A stretch of 64,000 nucleotides of DNA from Molossus alvarezi (lineage: Eukaryota; Chordata; Mammalia; Chiroptera; Molossidae): positions 167,266,290 through 167,330,289 of the forward strand of contig CM073885.1 of the NCBI GenBank assembly GCA_037176705.1, written 5' to 3'. This document shows positions 1 through 11,160 of the stretch, one piece after another. Position 1 is the stretch's first letter; every line of letters begins with the position of its first letter. The notes under the pieces are model-generated. The model worked only from the letters and a program-made list of their open reading frames with translations. It did not search any database and was not told the origin of the DNA. The position numbers were made by a program, and so were the translations under genes.

Positions 1-640
1 AATTGTCTATGATGATATATGGCCTGACCCTGAATGTACAAAATCCAAGCTTATAAGAAGATATTATTTAGATCCATCATCTCACCCTTTTATTTAAGCA
101 AAAATATGCAGAGCTAATTTAAAATACACAGTTTTATGAATAGATATACCCAGCTTTAAAAACCACCAGCAGCAGCAGCTGCTAGCCAGACTCTGATACC
201 AACACTACCTGCACACTACCTAATATACAATAAATAGGCAATTGATAAATGTGTTAAGCAATGGAACAATGGATGGTAGCCAAATCTTGTTCATCTCTTC
301 CAACTACACATTCTTTTAACGAAATGCATTATTTTATTTCACCCTTATAGTAACTGTTATTAAACTCATTATTATTAGACTCTTAATCAGAGGGAGTAAC
401 TTACAGAGTAGTCATCAACTTTCTAATGTTAGTAAGTGGTTGAGCTGCAACAGAAATTCAGGCAGTCCAATTCCAGGATTCAAGCTTCTAACCATCCCTG
501 AGGATGCCTCTCAAGTTGTAAGATTTAGAAATTTACAAATTCCACACACAGCCTTCACTGAACATCTAGTGGGCAGACCACCAAGGGACATTGAGTACTT
601 TCTTAGACTTCTTCTTTTTCAATCTTGATAAATTTATTTT
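1..640. other. Intronic sequence, no recognised element
   Basis: AT-rich non-coding sequence. The short open frames lack splice sites or domain features. I see no repeat family that I can name. Confidence 0.5.
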
Positions 641-938
641 TTAACATTATTTTTATTTTTGACAGTATTACAGATGTCCTCATTCCCCATCCTTTACCCA
701 CCTCTACCTAGCCCTCACCTTCCCCCGCTCCGCCATCACCACACTGTTGCCTGGGTCTGTAGGTTATGCATATATAGTCTTTAGCTAATCCCTTCACCTT
801 CTTTCATCCAGACCCCCAACCTCCCTCCCCTCTGACAGCTGTCAGTCTGTTCCATGTATCCATGCCTCTGTTTCTATTTTGTTCATTACATACCACATAT
901 AAGTGAGATCATGTGGTATTTTTAAGTATAACAGCTGT
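641..938 (-). mobile_element. L1 3'-end fragment
   Basis: About 300 bp of L1 3' UTR in antisense orientation. The T-rich left edge (poly-A on the minus strand) is followed by ACAGTATTACAGATGTCC, then C-rich sequence and the AAGTGAGATCATGTGGTAT block also seen near 47545 and 5780. It is heavily 5'-truncated and carries no coding remains. Confidence 0.8.
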
Positions 939-1135
939 CTGGAGTTATATGTTATAAAAAATTTATTTAATTTATATATTTATATTTAATTAGAGAACTG
1001 TGTTAAGAACTTTAAAAGAAAGTATGAGCTTTGTGGGAGAACTGAGTGTGCTAGTGTTTTCTGATACCTTTATTTCACATTGATCATTGCATAGTAAATT
1101 ACGTAATACATACTGTATTAAAAAGTTTAGAACAG

Positions 1136-1382
1136 CCCTGGCTGGTTTGACTTAGTGGTTAGGGTGTCGGCCTATGGACTGGAGAGTCTCAGGTTCGGTT
1201 CCTACTAAAGGCACGTACCTCAGTTGCAGTTTGTCCCCAGCCCCCGTTGGGATTGTGTGGGTAGCAACCAGTTGATGTGTCTCTCTCACTTTGATGTTTC
1301 TTGCTCTCTCTTCCTCCCTCTCTCCCTCCCGCTCTATCTGAAGAGAAATGCAAAAATGTCCTGGGGTGAGGATAAAAAAAAA
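1136..1382 (+). mobile_element. Ves-type tRNA-derived SINE
   Basis: Full-length copy starting CCCTGGCTGG, with tRNA-like A and B boxes, a CT-rich middle, the 3' motif GTCCTGGGGTGAGGATAAAA and an A tail. It is flanked by the target-site duplication TTTAGAACAG at 1126-1135 and 1383-1392. Confidence 0.93.
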
Positions 1383-1392
1383 TTTAGAACAG

Positions 1393-2119
1393 AACCCACC
1401 CTTTTCAAGAAGGGCAATTGGGTTTGGCCTCACATAAATTACCCTCATAAATTGAATCAATCTAATCAACCAATAATCGAGAAAATGGCACTAGAAAAAC
1501 TCTATCAACTAGCAAGGAAGAGAAACAAAAGATTTTGACATCTTTCACAGGGGTTCTGTGAGGCTCAAAAGTATCTGAAATAACTTGAAACCCAGATTTT
1601 TAAAGTGCCTCAGTGGGAAATAGTGTCTGATCCAGAGACACTCTGGGCTGAGAGATCAGCTTTATAACAAATGTAGGATGACGGCAGCCTTTAGTGCTGA
1701 ACTTGAAGCCAGGGGACTCAGTCCCAACCAAACAATCTGCACTGTTGAACTCTCGGTGCGAAATGGCGAACTGATGCAGGAAACGAGCCACCAGGAGCCA
1801 GAGTGAGCCACCATAAAGCCGATGAATTATCATGTCAGTCCACTGACTCCCAAGTGTGTATCTTGTCATCTGTCTCCATGAAAACCTCACTAATCTACCC
1901 AGGGAATTCCTAGGGCTGTGTATCACTGTTGCCTCTCATAGGGTTAAATGAGGATGATGCATGGTGTAAATTAAAGTATTACTGTGTAGGTCAAACATTT
2001 CATTTTAGAGAGAAGAAAGAAAAATTTTTCCTGTAGGATGTATTTTAGAAGATAATTTTAATCTTACGTATTGAACTCGCTTGCTAAATCTTTGAAAGGA
2101 AAAGTATAGTAAATCATCT
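1393..2119. other. Intronic sequence, no recognised element
   Basis: Unique-looking sequence. A 108-codon open frame on the minus strand (1600-1926) has no recognisable domain and no supporting signals, so I do not call it a gene. Confidence 0.45.
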
Positions 2120-2300
2120 ATCTGTGGTGTACTGTCTATGTGTAGACACGCTACATACATGATGTATTATAAGTCCCTTAAAAGTACTATGAAAATTATC
2201 TATTTTACAAATGAGGAACCAAGACCCAAAGATTTGAAATCTCTCTGACTTCATAGACTTCAACAACAATGAACTACAACTAAATAATTTTGAAATTCGA
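2120..2300 (+). mobile_element. Diverged MIR SINE
   Basis: The central part, ATCTATTTTACAAATGAGGA followed by a CCAAGACCCAAAG block, matches the MIR core (ATTTTACAGATGAGGAAACTGAGGC). It is old and has no duplication left. Confidence 0.6.
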
Positions 2301-2828
2301 GGCTATTAAAAATTATACACTGGCATTTTGTAAAATGCCTTTAACTTTTTGTCATTTTGCAACACTACTTCAAACTCAGGAGTGAGATCTTAATGGATTT
2401 ATATTCTCAGAGAAGGGACAATAATACTCCAATAATATTCAGTTTATGATTTCCCTAACCTTCATTGGCCAATTTCCTATTTTCTATTGAATTGATTTTG
2501 AGAGGTTTTCTTTATTCATGACTTTTTTATGAGTACTTTGAAAATTATATACTAAATTATTTTTTGGATACAATTTAATTAGACTCTTTCTTTTAATCAT
2601 TAAAAATATAAATATTTTAGAAAACATTCATTTATATCCCCATCCATCTACTGGATTATTATTCTCCAGTTTCGCCGCACAACCAGTAAACTTTTTGCTT
2701 AAATAGTGTGTTTACCAGTTTTTTCCCCTCGTCATTTCCTCTCATTCCTTCCCTCTAAGTTCAGTTTCCTTGCAAATGTGTTACATAATTTAGTAGTTTT
2801 TCCAATAAAGGTCTGCTATTTTGCTTTT

Positions 2829-3043
2829 TTTTTTTTAAATTCTCACCCAAGGTATAGTTATATTGATTTTTTAGAAAGAGAGAGACAGAGAGAGACAGAG
2901 AGAGATATCGATCAGTTGCGATTGCCTCCCATACACTCCCTGAGCAGGGATCGAACCCACAACCTAGGCTGTGCCCTGACCGAAACTGAACCCCAGCACT
3001 TTCCGGTGTACAAGATGTCAATCCAAGCAACTGAGCCGTGTGG
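2829..3043 (-). mobile_element. Ves-type SINE, diverged
   Basis: Antisense copy: T tail, GATTTTTTAGAAAGAGAGAG, then GGGATCGAACCCACAACC and an antisense box A (CTGAGCCGTGTGG). It is more diverged than most Ves copies here, and no clear duplication is seen. Confidence 0.8.
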
Positions 3044-3083
3044 TAAGTGCTAAAGAGCTGCTTTTTCTGGACCCCACAGACTT

Positions 3084-3388
3084 CTTTTTTCTGGCTTTGA
3101 GATTTTACATTTTGTTTAATTTTTTAATTTTTTTAAATTTTATTTATTTATTTACTTTTCCCGTCACCACTTCTCTCCTCTATGCTGTCTTCCAACTCAG
3201 CCTCCCGCCGCAGTCCCCACACTGTTGTCCGCATCCATGAGTTCTCTCTTTTTCCCTTTTGTGCTCAATCCCAGCACCCCCTCAACACAGCCGCCCCCCA
3301 GCCTCACCGGCACCGTCAGCCTGCTCTCATCTGTGAGTCTATTGGAATCTGATGAACATGCCGGACCACCAAGTAAAGTAGAGACTGA
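3084..3388 (-). mobile_element. 5'-truncated L1 3' UTR insertion
   Basis: A T-rich tail, then GTCACCACTTCTCTCC and the CACTGTTGTCCGCATCCATG block typical of the L1 3' UTR here, all antisense. The imperfect flanks CCCACAGACTT at 3073-3083 and 3389-3399 look like the target-site duplication. About 30 bp of non-L1 sequence lies between the left duplication and the T-rich tail. Confidence 0.75.
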
Positions 3389-3399
3389 CCCACAGACTT

Positions 3400-5491
3400 T
3401 TATATGATAACACACTATGTTCAGGAATCAAACAGCTACATAAATGATCCCCATGCCTTTTCCAGAAGGTTTATCTAATGGTGGCACATAGAATTCACTA
3501 GAGAGGGAGAAAGAGTAAGTCCTTTCAGGTGTAGTTTAAAACCATCATAAAGTAATAATTGGTGAACCATTTTGTCACAAGTAGAATGACAACCACGTGA
3601 TAAAGTTTTAAAAAACATCATTAAGTGAGTGGTTTGTGACTTTGAATTGGGAAAGAGAAGTATAAAGAAGACCTGTCTTTAAACTGATTGGTATAAAAAC
3701 TGCAAGGAGGAAGTAGAGGAAAATCTGGATGAGGATCAATCTAATTTGGGGGAAGAAGATGATGAATTAGTTTTAGGTTGTGTTTTATTGCTTATATGGC
3801 ATGCAGCTTACAATTTGAATTGTGCAACTATGCCCATAAAGATATTGGAACTGGAGATGGAAAAGTTTTATATTTACTCTCAGGAAAGTGTTCAAGTTGG
3901 GGAAAGGATGTAATAATTGTTTCAGTGTATAGAGGAAATGTAAGGAGATCTTAATAGCTATTGATAATCAGTATTGTAATCAGTAACGTCTGAGTCACTC
4001 CCTCAAGGATATTATAGGTTAGCAATTTTCTGGACAGTTGGGGAAGTTTCTTGGAAATTTCATAAATGGCATAGATTTCTACATAAACATAAAATGAGCA
4101 GGAAGTATCTTGAATACACTGTAACTCTTTACTGCCAGCCAAGCTGTCTCCTATTGATCATAAGCAGCCCCAAACTTGTGAATGATTTATTTTGCAAATG
4201 ATCACCTGTAAATCTGCTGTTCAGAGCTTGCAACACATCCTTCAGTAGAAACTACATTGTAAATTATGGTTTGTTTTGCAAACTAGTGTATAAGACCCTA
4301 TTGAAACTATAATGTAGCTCTACCTCTGAAATTAAAATAATAGGTACAGAAAACAGTGTTTTCTGTCTGTTAAACATCAAAATGTAATTAAACCCATGGA
4401 ACAGACAAAATAATCTTCATTAGATGCAATAGTTTTTAAATGTGTTGGAAAACATGCCCTGAGTAAAATGGGTCTTTAGATATAATTTTGGATGTTAGAA
4501 ATTGAGAAATATTAATTTCTTTGGGGAATGATGAAGGAGATGGATAGATGGAGACTAAAGAGAATTCATGGGCAATCTCAAAATCTTTGAACATTCAATG
4601 TACATTTCTATTTACTTAACTTTATTTTAATACTATTTTTTTTCTTGGTATTGGTATATTGTCTACACCACTGATTAGTTTTGCATTATTTATTTATTTG
4701 CATTATAATTGAAGCAAATATTTTCATCTGAAAGCACCAAACTTTTCTAACTGACTGCCTCCCCTAATTCTTCGTCATTCAAATTTTATTTCATTCTCTC
4801 TTGAATTCATTTTCTCTCTCCTACTTAGTTACAGTTTTCTTGTTTTCTCCTTCAATGGAAGATCCTTTATGATTCATCAGTCTTCCACTTTCCTCTTTTA
4901 CATATTTGTTTGTTTTCCTTTGAATCTCGGGCTAAACCTCGGTCTAACCAGAAGGAGTCTAACTCAGAGTCCCAGGTCTTCATACTGAGGTCACAGCTCC
5001 TTTACTCGGCAGATGTCTCCCAAAGAAACTCAGATTCCTGATACTTCTCAATCCCATGTTTAAGTTCTTGTAACTCAGAGATATAAACTAAACCATAGGA
5101 CTTAAAACATTACGGAGGTTCTGGTGACCTGCTAGAAGGCATTGGTCAGGAAGCACTCTGGACTCTTATCAAAAATCACATCATATCTTTAAAACCAAAG
5201 ACCTAGGGTTGGAATGGGAACAAGGCTTCCAAATCAGGAACTGTGGGCATCAGGGGTGGCTCACTCAGTCTGCCGAGTCAAACAGCTTAACCTAAAGGAT
5301 GCCCAACAGGACATGGGCAGGGTGTACAGGACTTGGGTAGAAATGATAAGTGCCTCAATAGCCACCCAGACGACAGCCAACCAGCTAAGCATACATACTA
5401 ATAAGATATAGCCATGAAAGGATTTTTCTGTTTTGGTATTGATCATACCTCCAGATCAGTATAAGATCCATATTTATTTAAATGAAAATTG
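3400..5491. other. Intronic sequence, no confidently recognised element
   Basis: About 2 kb of AT-rich sequence. The stretch 5240-5400 has a weak resemblance to a tRNA-SINE head (GGTGGCTCACTCAGTCTGCC) but lacks a B box and tail. Nothing else is called. Confidence 0.45.
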
Positions 5492-5788
5492 TTTATGTAA
5501 ACTTTTATTTATTTATTTATTTTTTAAATTTATCTATTTATTTTTCTTACAGATGTTTCTCCATTTTCCCCCATTGACACCCTCCTCCCTCTCCCTTCCT
5601 GCCCCGTCCCCAGCTTTGTTGTCCATGTCCATTGGCTATGCGGACATGCATGTAGGTTCTGTAATTTATCTACCCTACCCCCCCACCTCCTCTTCTGAGG
5701 ATTGTCAGTCTATAACCTACTTCCACGTTTCTGGGACTACCCTGTTCTTTAGACTGTTATGTTCATTTCATTCCACAAATAAGTGAGA

Positions 5789-8430
5789 TCATGTGATTTT
5801 ATTCTTCTCTGATTGGCTTGTTTCACTTAGGATAATATATTCTAGGTCCCTCCATGTTGTCTCAAAGAATAAGTGATCTTTCTTTCTTACTGCTGCATAG
5901 TACTCCATTGTATATACGTACCACAGCTTTTTTATCCTCTCATCTACTGATGGACACTTGGGCGATTTCCAGATCTTAGCTATGGTAAATAGTGCTGCTA
6001 TGAAAATGGGGGTACATATATTCTTTCTGATTGGTGTTTTAGGGTATATTCCTAGAAGTGGGATTACTGGGTCAAATGGCAGTTCAATTTTTAATTGTTG
6101 GAGGTAACACCATAGTATTTTCCATAGTGGCTGCACCAGTTTGCATTCCCTCCAGCAGTGTACTAGAGTCCCCTTTTCTCTACACCCTCGCCAACACTTG
6201 TTGTTTTATGCTTTGTTGATGGCAGGTGTGAGGTGATACTTTATTGTTGTTTTAATTTGTATCTCTCTGATGATTAGTGATGTTGAGCATTTCTTCATAT
6301 GTCTCTTAGCCATTTGTATGTCCTGTTTGGAGAAGTGTCTATTTAGGTCCTCTGCCCATTTTTAAATTGGGTTCTTTGTCTTCCTTATGTTGAGTTGTAT
6401 GGGTACTCTATATATTTTGGAAAGTAACCCCTTAGCTGATGTGTCATTGGCAATTATGTTCTCCCAAATACTGGGTTGCCTTTCCTTTTTGATGGTTATT
6501 TCTTTTGCTGTGTAGAAACTTTTGAGTTTGATTTAGTCCTATGTGTTCATTTTTACCTTTGTTTCTGTTGCCTTAGGGGATGTATCAGTGAAAATTCTGC
6601 CGTGTATGATGTCTGAGATTTTGTTGCCTATTTTTCTTCTAAGACTTTTATGTATATACGAGTCACATTTAAGTCTTTTATCCATTTTGAGTTTATTCTT
6701 GTGTATGGTGTAAGTTGATGGTCTAGTTTCATTTTTTTGCATGAAGCTGTCCAATTTTTCCAACACCATTTATTAAAGAGGCTGTCTTTACTACACTGTA
6801 TGCTCTTGCCACCTATGTTGAATATTAATCGAGCATAATGCTATGGGTCAATTTCTGGGTTCTCTATTCTATTCCATTGATCTATGTGCTTGTTCCTGTG
6901 CCAGTACCAGATTGTTTTGATTACAGTAGCTTTGTAGTATAACCTGATATCCAGTATTTAATCCCGCCTACTTTGTCCTTCTTTTTCAAGAATGTTGTGG
7001 CTATTCGAGGTCTTTTTTGGTTTCATATGGACTTTTGAAGTATTTGTTCTAGTTCTGTAAAATATATCATTGGTATTTTGATGGGGATTGCATTGAATTT
7101 ATAAATTGCTTTGGGTAGTATGGATAATTTAATAATGTTAATTTTTCCAATCCATGAACAAGGTATGTGCTTCCACTTTTTTATATCTTCCTCTATTTCT
7201 TTTTTTTTAATGTCCTGTAGTTTTCTGCAAATGGGTTCTTTATTTCTTTGGTTAAGTTTATTCCTAAATGTCTTAATTTTTTTGTCGTGATTGTAAATGG
7301 GATTGTTTTTTTAGTTTCTCTATCTGTGAGTTCATCATTGGTGTATAAGAATGCCATCTATTTCTTGACATTAATTTTGTATCCTGCTACTTTGCCAAAT
7401 TCATTTATTAAGTCTAGTAGATTTTTGATGGAGTCTCTAGGGTTTTCTATGTATAATATCATGTGATCTGTGAATAATCAGTTTCACTTCCTCCTTTCCA
7501 ATTCAGATCTTTTTTTTTTTTTTCTTCCTGTCTGATTGCTGTGGCTAAGACTTCCAGTACTATGTTGAATAAAAGTGGTGAAAGTGGACATCCTTATCTT
7601 GTTCCTGTTCTTAAGGGAAATGCTTTTAGTTTTTGTCCATTGAGTATGATGTTGGCTGTAGGTCTTTCATATATGGCCTTTATTATGTCAAGATATGATC
7701 CCTCTATTCCCACATTGCTTAGCATTTTTATCAGAAATGCTTGCTGGATTTTGTCTAATGCTTTTTCAGCATCTATTGATATAATTATGTGGTTTTTACC
7801 TTTCATTTTGTTTATGTGATGTATCACATTTATTGATTTGCAAATATTGTACCAGCCTTGCATCCCTCGGATGAATCCCACTTGATCATGGTGAATAATT
7901 TTTTGATATATGGCTGGATTCGATTTGCTAGTATTTTGTTCAGGATTTTGGCATCTATTTTTATCAGTGTTATTGGCCTGTAGTTTTCTTCTTTGTAGTG
8001 TCTTTCTCTGGTTTTGGAATTAGAATTATGCTGGCCTCATAAAACAAGTTTGGAAGTCTTCCTTATTCTTGAATTTTTTGAAATAGTTTGAGGAGAATGG
8101 GTGTTAGCTCTTCTTTGAATGTTCGGTAAAACTCCCCCGTGAAGCCATCCAGGCCTGGGCTTTTGTTTACTGGAAGAGTCTTGATTACATCTTCAATTTT
8201 TTTTTTTGTTATTGGCCTGTTCAAGTTTTCTATCTCTTCCTGGTTTAGTTTTGGGAGACTATGTATTTCTAGAAATTTGTCCATTTTGCTTAGATTGTCG
8301 AATTTGTTGTCATGTAATTGTTCATAATATTTGTTAACAATCCTATGTATTTCTGTGTTGTCAGTTGTTACTTCTCCTCTTTCATTTCTGATTTTGTGTA
8401 TTTGGGTTCTCTCTGTTTCTTGGTGAGTCT
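5789..8430 (-). pseudogene. L1 ORF2 remnant (RT and C-terminal part, endonuclease lost)
   Basis: Broken ORF2 reading right to left. Recognisable pieces are the RT N-terminus at 8063-8284 ([31 protein letters not shown]), the middle RT at 7594-7881 ([30 protein letters not shown]) and the C-terminus at 5789-6136 ([27 protein letters not shown]). The catalytic FADD motif reads FTDH near 7455-7485, so the second catalytic aspartate is lost. Multiple stops and frameshifts are present. It is not functional. Confidence 0.88.
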
Positions 8431-8436
8431 AGCTCA

Positions 8437-8507
8437 TATTCGTTAGAATTCTCTTGTTCTTTCATTTGGGATTTGTTTCTTTGTTTCACCATTTTGGCTA
8501 CCTCAGT
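8437..8507 (-). pseudogene. L1 ORF1 N-terminal stub
   Basis: Starts MVKQRNKSQMKEQENSNEYE, corresponding to the ORF1 start of the 55977-62439 element (MVRNRNKSQMKDQETSTEDE). It then continues out of frame into ORF2 sequence. The coiled coil, RRM and CTD of ORF1p are absent. Confidence 0.75.
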
Positions 8508-9281
8508 GGAGCCTGCCAAACTTTTCCTGTGGGTGTTGGTGTTCTGCTGTTTGTGGCTCCCTCTACTGGGTTTGGATGAGCCTGGGTGGGCCCACGTTAA
8601 CACTGTCAAGTCTTATTTTCCTGGGTAGATTTGCAAGCCCAGGAAAGGTTTAGTTATCCTCTAGCTTTTTGCCTGGAGGCTATTAGTCTCAGTTACTCAG
8701 GGCCTTGGAATGTAGCCCTTTGGTTTTCTGTGTAAGAGGATTTCCAGAGTGTGGGACAGATTCTCGTTGTTAATGAGCCTCAATTTGTATTTCTTTGGCT
8801 CACCTGGAGGGGTGAATCTCCAAGGAAGGGGCTGCTCTTTCTCCCCACAGCTCTGGGAAGGAGCAAGCTGGCCACCGTCCTTTGTGGCTGCAACTCAGCA
8901 AAAACTCTGAGTGTCCTCCAAATCCTAGGTGTGCCCACAGAGTTCCAGTCCAGACCACCCTCCCTCTGCTGGAGCCCAAGGTGAGTGGTTGTAGCCAATC
9001 TAGTGCTTTGTCCCAGCCCTCTATGCTGTGGTGTGAGCTTAGGATTTTAGCCCCGAGGGTGCTGCTCACAGCTAAGACTGCTGCTGTGTGTGGGCTCCCA
9101 GCCCACAACCCTCTTGTGCCTGTGCAGATCCTACCCGTGTCCCTGGTTATATGATCCTTTCCCGCTGCTTTTCTCTTGGTTTTTACTGACAATTTGTGTT
9201 TATTTTAGTTGTAATTCCTGTTTGGTCCTGGGAGATCATCTGTGTAGTTTCCATTCACTTCACTGCCATTTTTTGTCCTTT
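8508..9281 (-). promoter_or_regulatory. L1 5' UTR, non-monomeric type
   Basis: About 770 bp upstream of the ORF1 start. The last 80 bp (about 9195-9275) and the stretch next to ORF1 (8500-8600) resemble the 5' UTR of the 55977-62439 element. The middle has no tandem monomers and looks unrelated. The 5' terminus on the minus strand has AAAAAATGGCAGTGAAG, a degenerate form of the YY1-like site of the other copy. Confidence 0.65.
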
Positions 9282-9297
9282 TTTATGTAAACTTTTA

Positions 9298-10599
9298 AAA
9301 AATAGCTAATAATATTGGAATTCCTCCTTCTGCATTATTAGGCAAAATTAATAATTCGAATATATAATCCCTCAGTTTTTTGAGAATCTGTTAAGATGAT
9401 TTATATTTTCACAAATTATTTATTACTACACTGTCTTCAGGCTAATTGGGTTAATTGGCATATTTAAATATGATAAATGGCAATCACAAGTCATTTCTAC
9501 ATGTAGACTAGACAAGAAAGCTGGATTTTAAAAAAATAGGACATAAAATTACAATTTTAATTGTAATTAAAATTACAATTTTAATGACTTGTTATTTTTA
9601 AATGTATAAATGTGCTTTTTAAAGAAATAAGTCCTAGAGAATAGATAATTTCTACAGACTTACACATGGTAATTATTCTTTAAAAAGATCCTAATATAGT
9701 TTTCATATTTAATGAGGATAATATAAGAATTCTAAATAGTAAAAAAAAGAAATCTGGCTACGTAGTACTACCAATAGGGAAGGATGTGCTCATGGTCATT
9801 ATGCTCTCTGGACAATAAGCTTTGTTTTGGAAGTAATTAGAGGGTGTTTTTTTTTTTTTCTGTTTTGTTCACAGACAAATTCCAAGCATTAAGAATTGGG
9901 CTTGGTAGAGAGGCACTCGAATATTTATTTACTAAATGAAATGGACTTTTAAGGAAAAATATAACATAAGGGCAGTTTTGTGGTTTGTTTCTGGGTGTAA
10001 GCAAACTGTTCATATTTTTGTAAAAAGTGCTGATTGCATGTCAACTAACTTGCCCAAGGGAGCAAGGCAGAAGTCACAATGTCTTAGACAGCCCAGCTTC
10101 AGAGGTCACACACAGTCACGTCCACAGTTATCTATTGGTTATATAGACCAGCTCCATTCAACGTGAGAAGGGACTTCACGAAGACATCTCAGGCCAGAAC
10201 TCAGTAAATACCAGACAGTGGAGATTAGAGGCCATTGTGGAGGTTCCCTGCTACCGGGACATCCTGATAACCACTGCCAGCTTATCTTCATTGATGTAAA
10301 TGCTAACAGCCCTTGTTTGCTCACATATACTCAGCAGTGCCTCATTTCCAGCTGAAAAAAATTTAAACCTGTAATCCTTGCATATTACTCTCAACACAGT
10401 TTGGCTCCAATCAACTTTTGTCTCCTTATCTCATACTTTTCCAGTTACCGTCCCTCTGTGTTCTGTACTGTAATCCCTCTTCCTTTCTCCCATGCTTGCT
10501 TGCTTTCTCCTGTGTTTTTAGTCTCACTCTCTCACTGCATCAGCAAATCAGCTTGCAAACATCTTTTTACAATTCTGTATCTCATTTATTGCTTCAGTT
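9298..10599. other. Intronic sequence with a small inverted-repeat cluster
   Basis: Mostly unclassified. At 9545-9585 copies of AATTACAA and TTGTAATT alternate. The stretch 10130-10280 loosely resembles an old L1M-type 3' UTR (GGAGATTAGAGGCCATTGTGGAGG), but I cannot confirm it. Confidence 0.4.
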
Positions 10600-11160
10600 A
10601 CCATTGCTTTTCTGGACTTCCCTTCACAGTAAAAGTTCTTGAAAAGTTGTCATTCTTGCTCACACTTCTCCAACTTGTATTCACTTCTCAACCAACTTTT
10701 TTTTTTTTTTAATATATTTTTTTTCCTTTTTTGATTTTAGAGAGAGAGGAAGGGAGAGGGAGAGAGAGATAGAAACATCGATGAGAGAGAACATGCCCTC
10801 CACTGGGGATCGGGCCCACAGCCTGGGCCTGAGCCCTGATCGGGAATCAAACTGGTGACCGCTTGGTGCCTGGGTCCATGCTCAACCACTGAGCCACATC
10901 GGCCGGGCTCAACCAACTTTTACTCAATCCTCAAAACTCCACTGAATCTTCTCTTGTACATGATATCAGCTTCATCCCACCAAAGCCAATGAACACATTT
11001 CTGTGCCAAAATTGCTTGGCTGCTCAGCAGTATCTGAGGCCATCCCCACGTAGAAACCCACCCCTGTTCTTTCTTGCCACATGGACTAGTATACCGTCAT
11101 GGTTTTCTTCTGACTTCTTCATCTTTCCTTCTCATACCCTTTCCGATTCTTCTCTGTTTT
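10600..11160 (+). mobile_element. Old L2 LINE fragment (internal region)
   Basis: Diverged sequence with blocks recalling L2 coding sequence: AAAACTCCACTGAATCTTCTC, CCAAAGCCAATGAACACATT, GCTCAGCAGTATCTGAGG, TCATGGTTTTCTTCTGACTTC. It is interrupted by the Ves SINE at 10701-10907. Family assignment is from memory of the consensus. Confidence 0.45.
10701..10907 (-). mobile_element. Ves-type SINE
   Basis: Antisense copy with T tail, GATTTTAGAGAGAGAGGAAGG, antisense B box (GGGAATCAAACTGG) and A box (CCACTGAGCCACATC). Exact 14-bp duplication CTCAACCAACTTTT at 10687-10700 and 10908-10921. Confidence 0.93.

Larger units (their letters stand above)
5508..9281 (-). mobile_element. L1 with complete 5' end and a large internal deletion
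   Basis: An antisense L1 with both ends preserved. The left edge is the poly-A/3' UTR (TTTCTTACAGATGTTTCTCC) and the right edge is the 5' terminus (complement of CACTTCACTGCCATTTTTTG). The 16-bp duplication TTTATGTAAACTTTTA lies at 5492-5507 and 9282-9297. Sequence passes from the reverse-transcriptase half of ORF2 straight into the start of ORF1 at about 8432-8437, so most of ORF1, the ORF1-ORF2 junction and the endonuclease domain are missing. The element is only about 3.77 kb. Confidence 0.9.

Noticed and set aside
1600..1926. Minus-strand 108-codon frame
   Set aside because: No homology recognised and no supporting signals.
3633..3690. Frame with CDFELG, like the first residues of a MAM domain
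   Set aside because: Stops after about 15 codons, has no splice signals and lacks the CGW motif.
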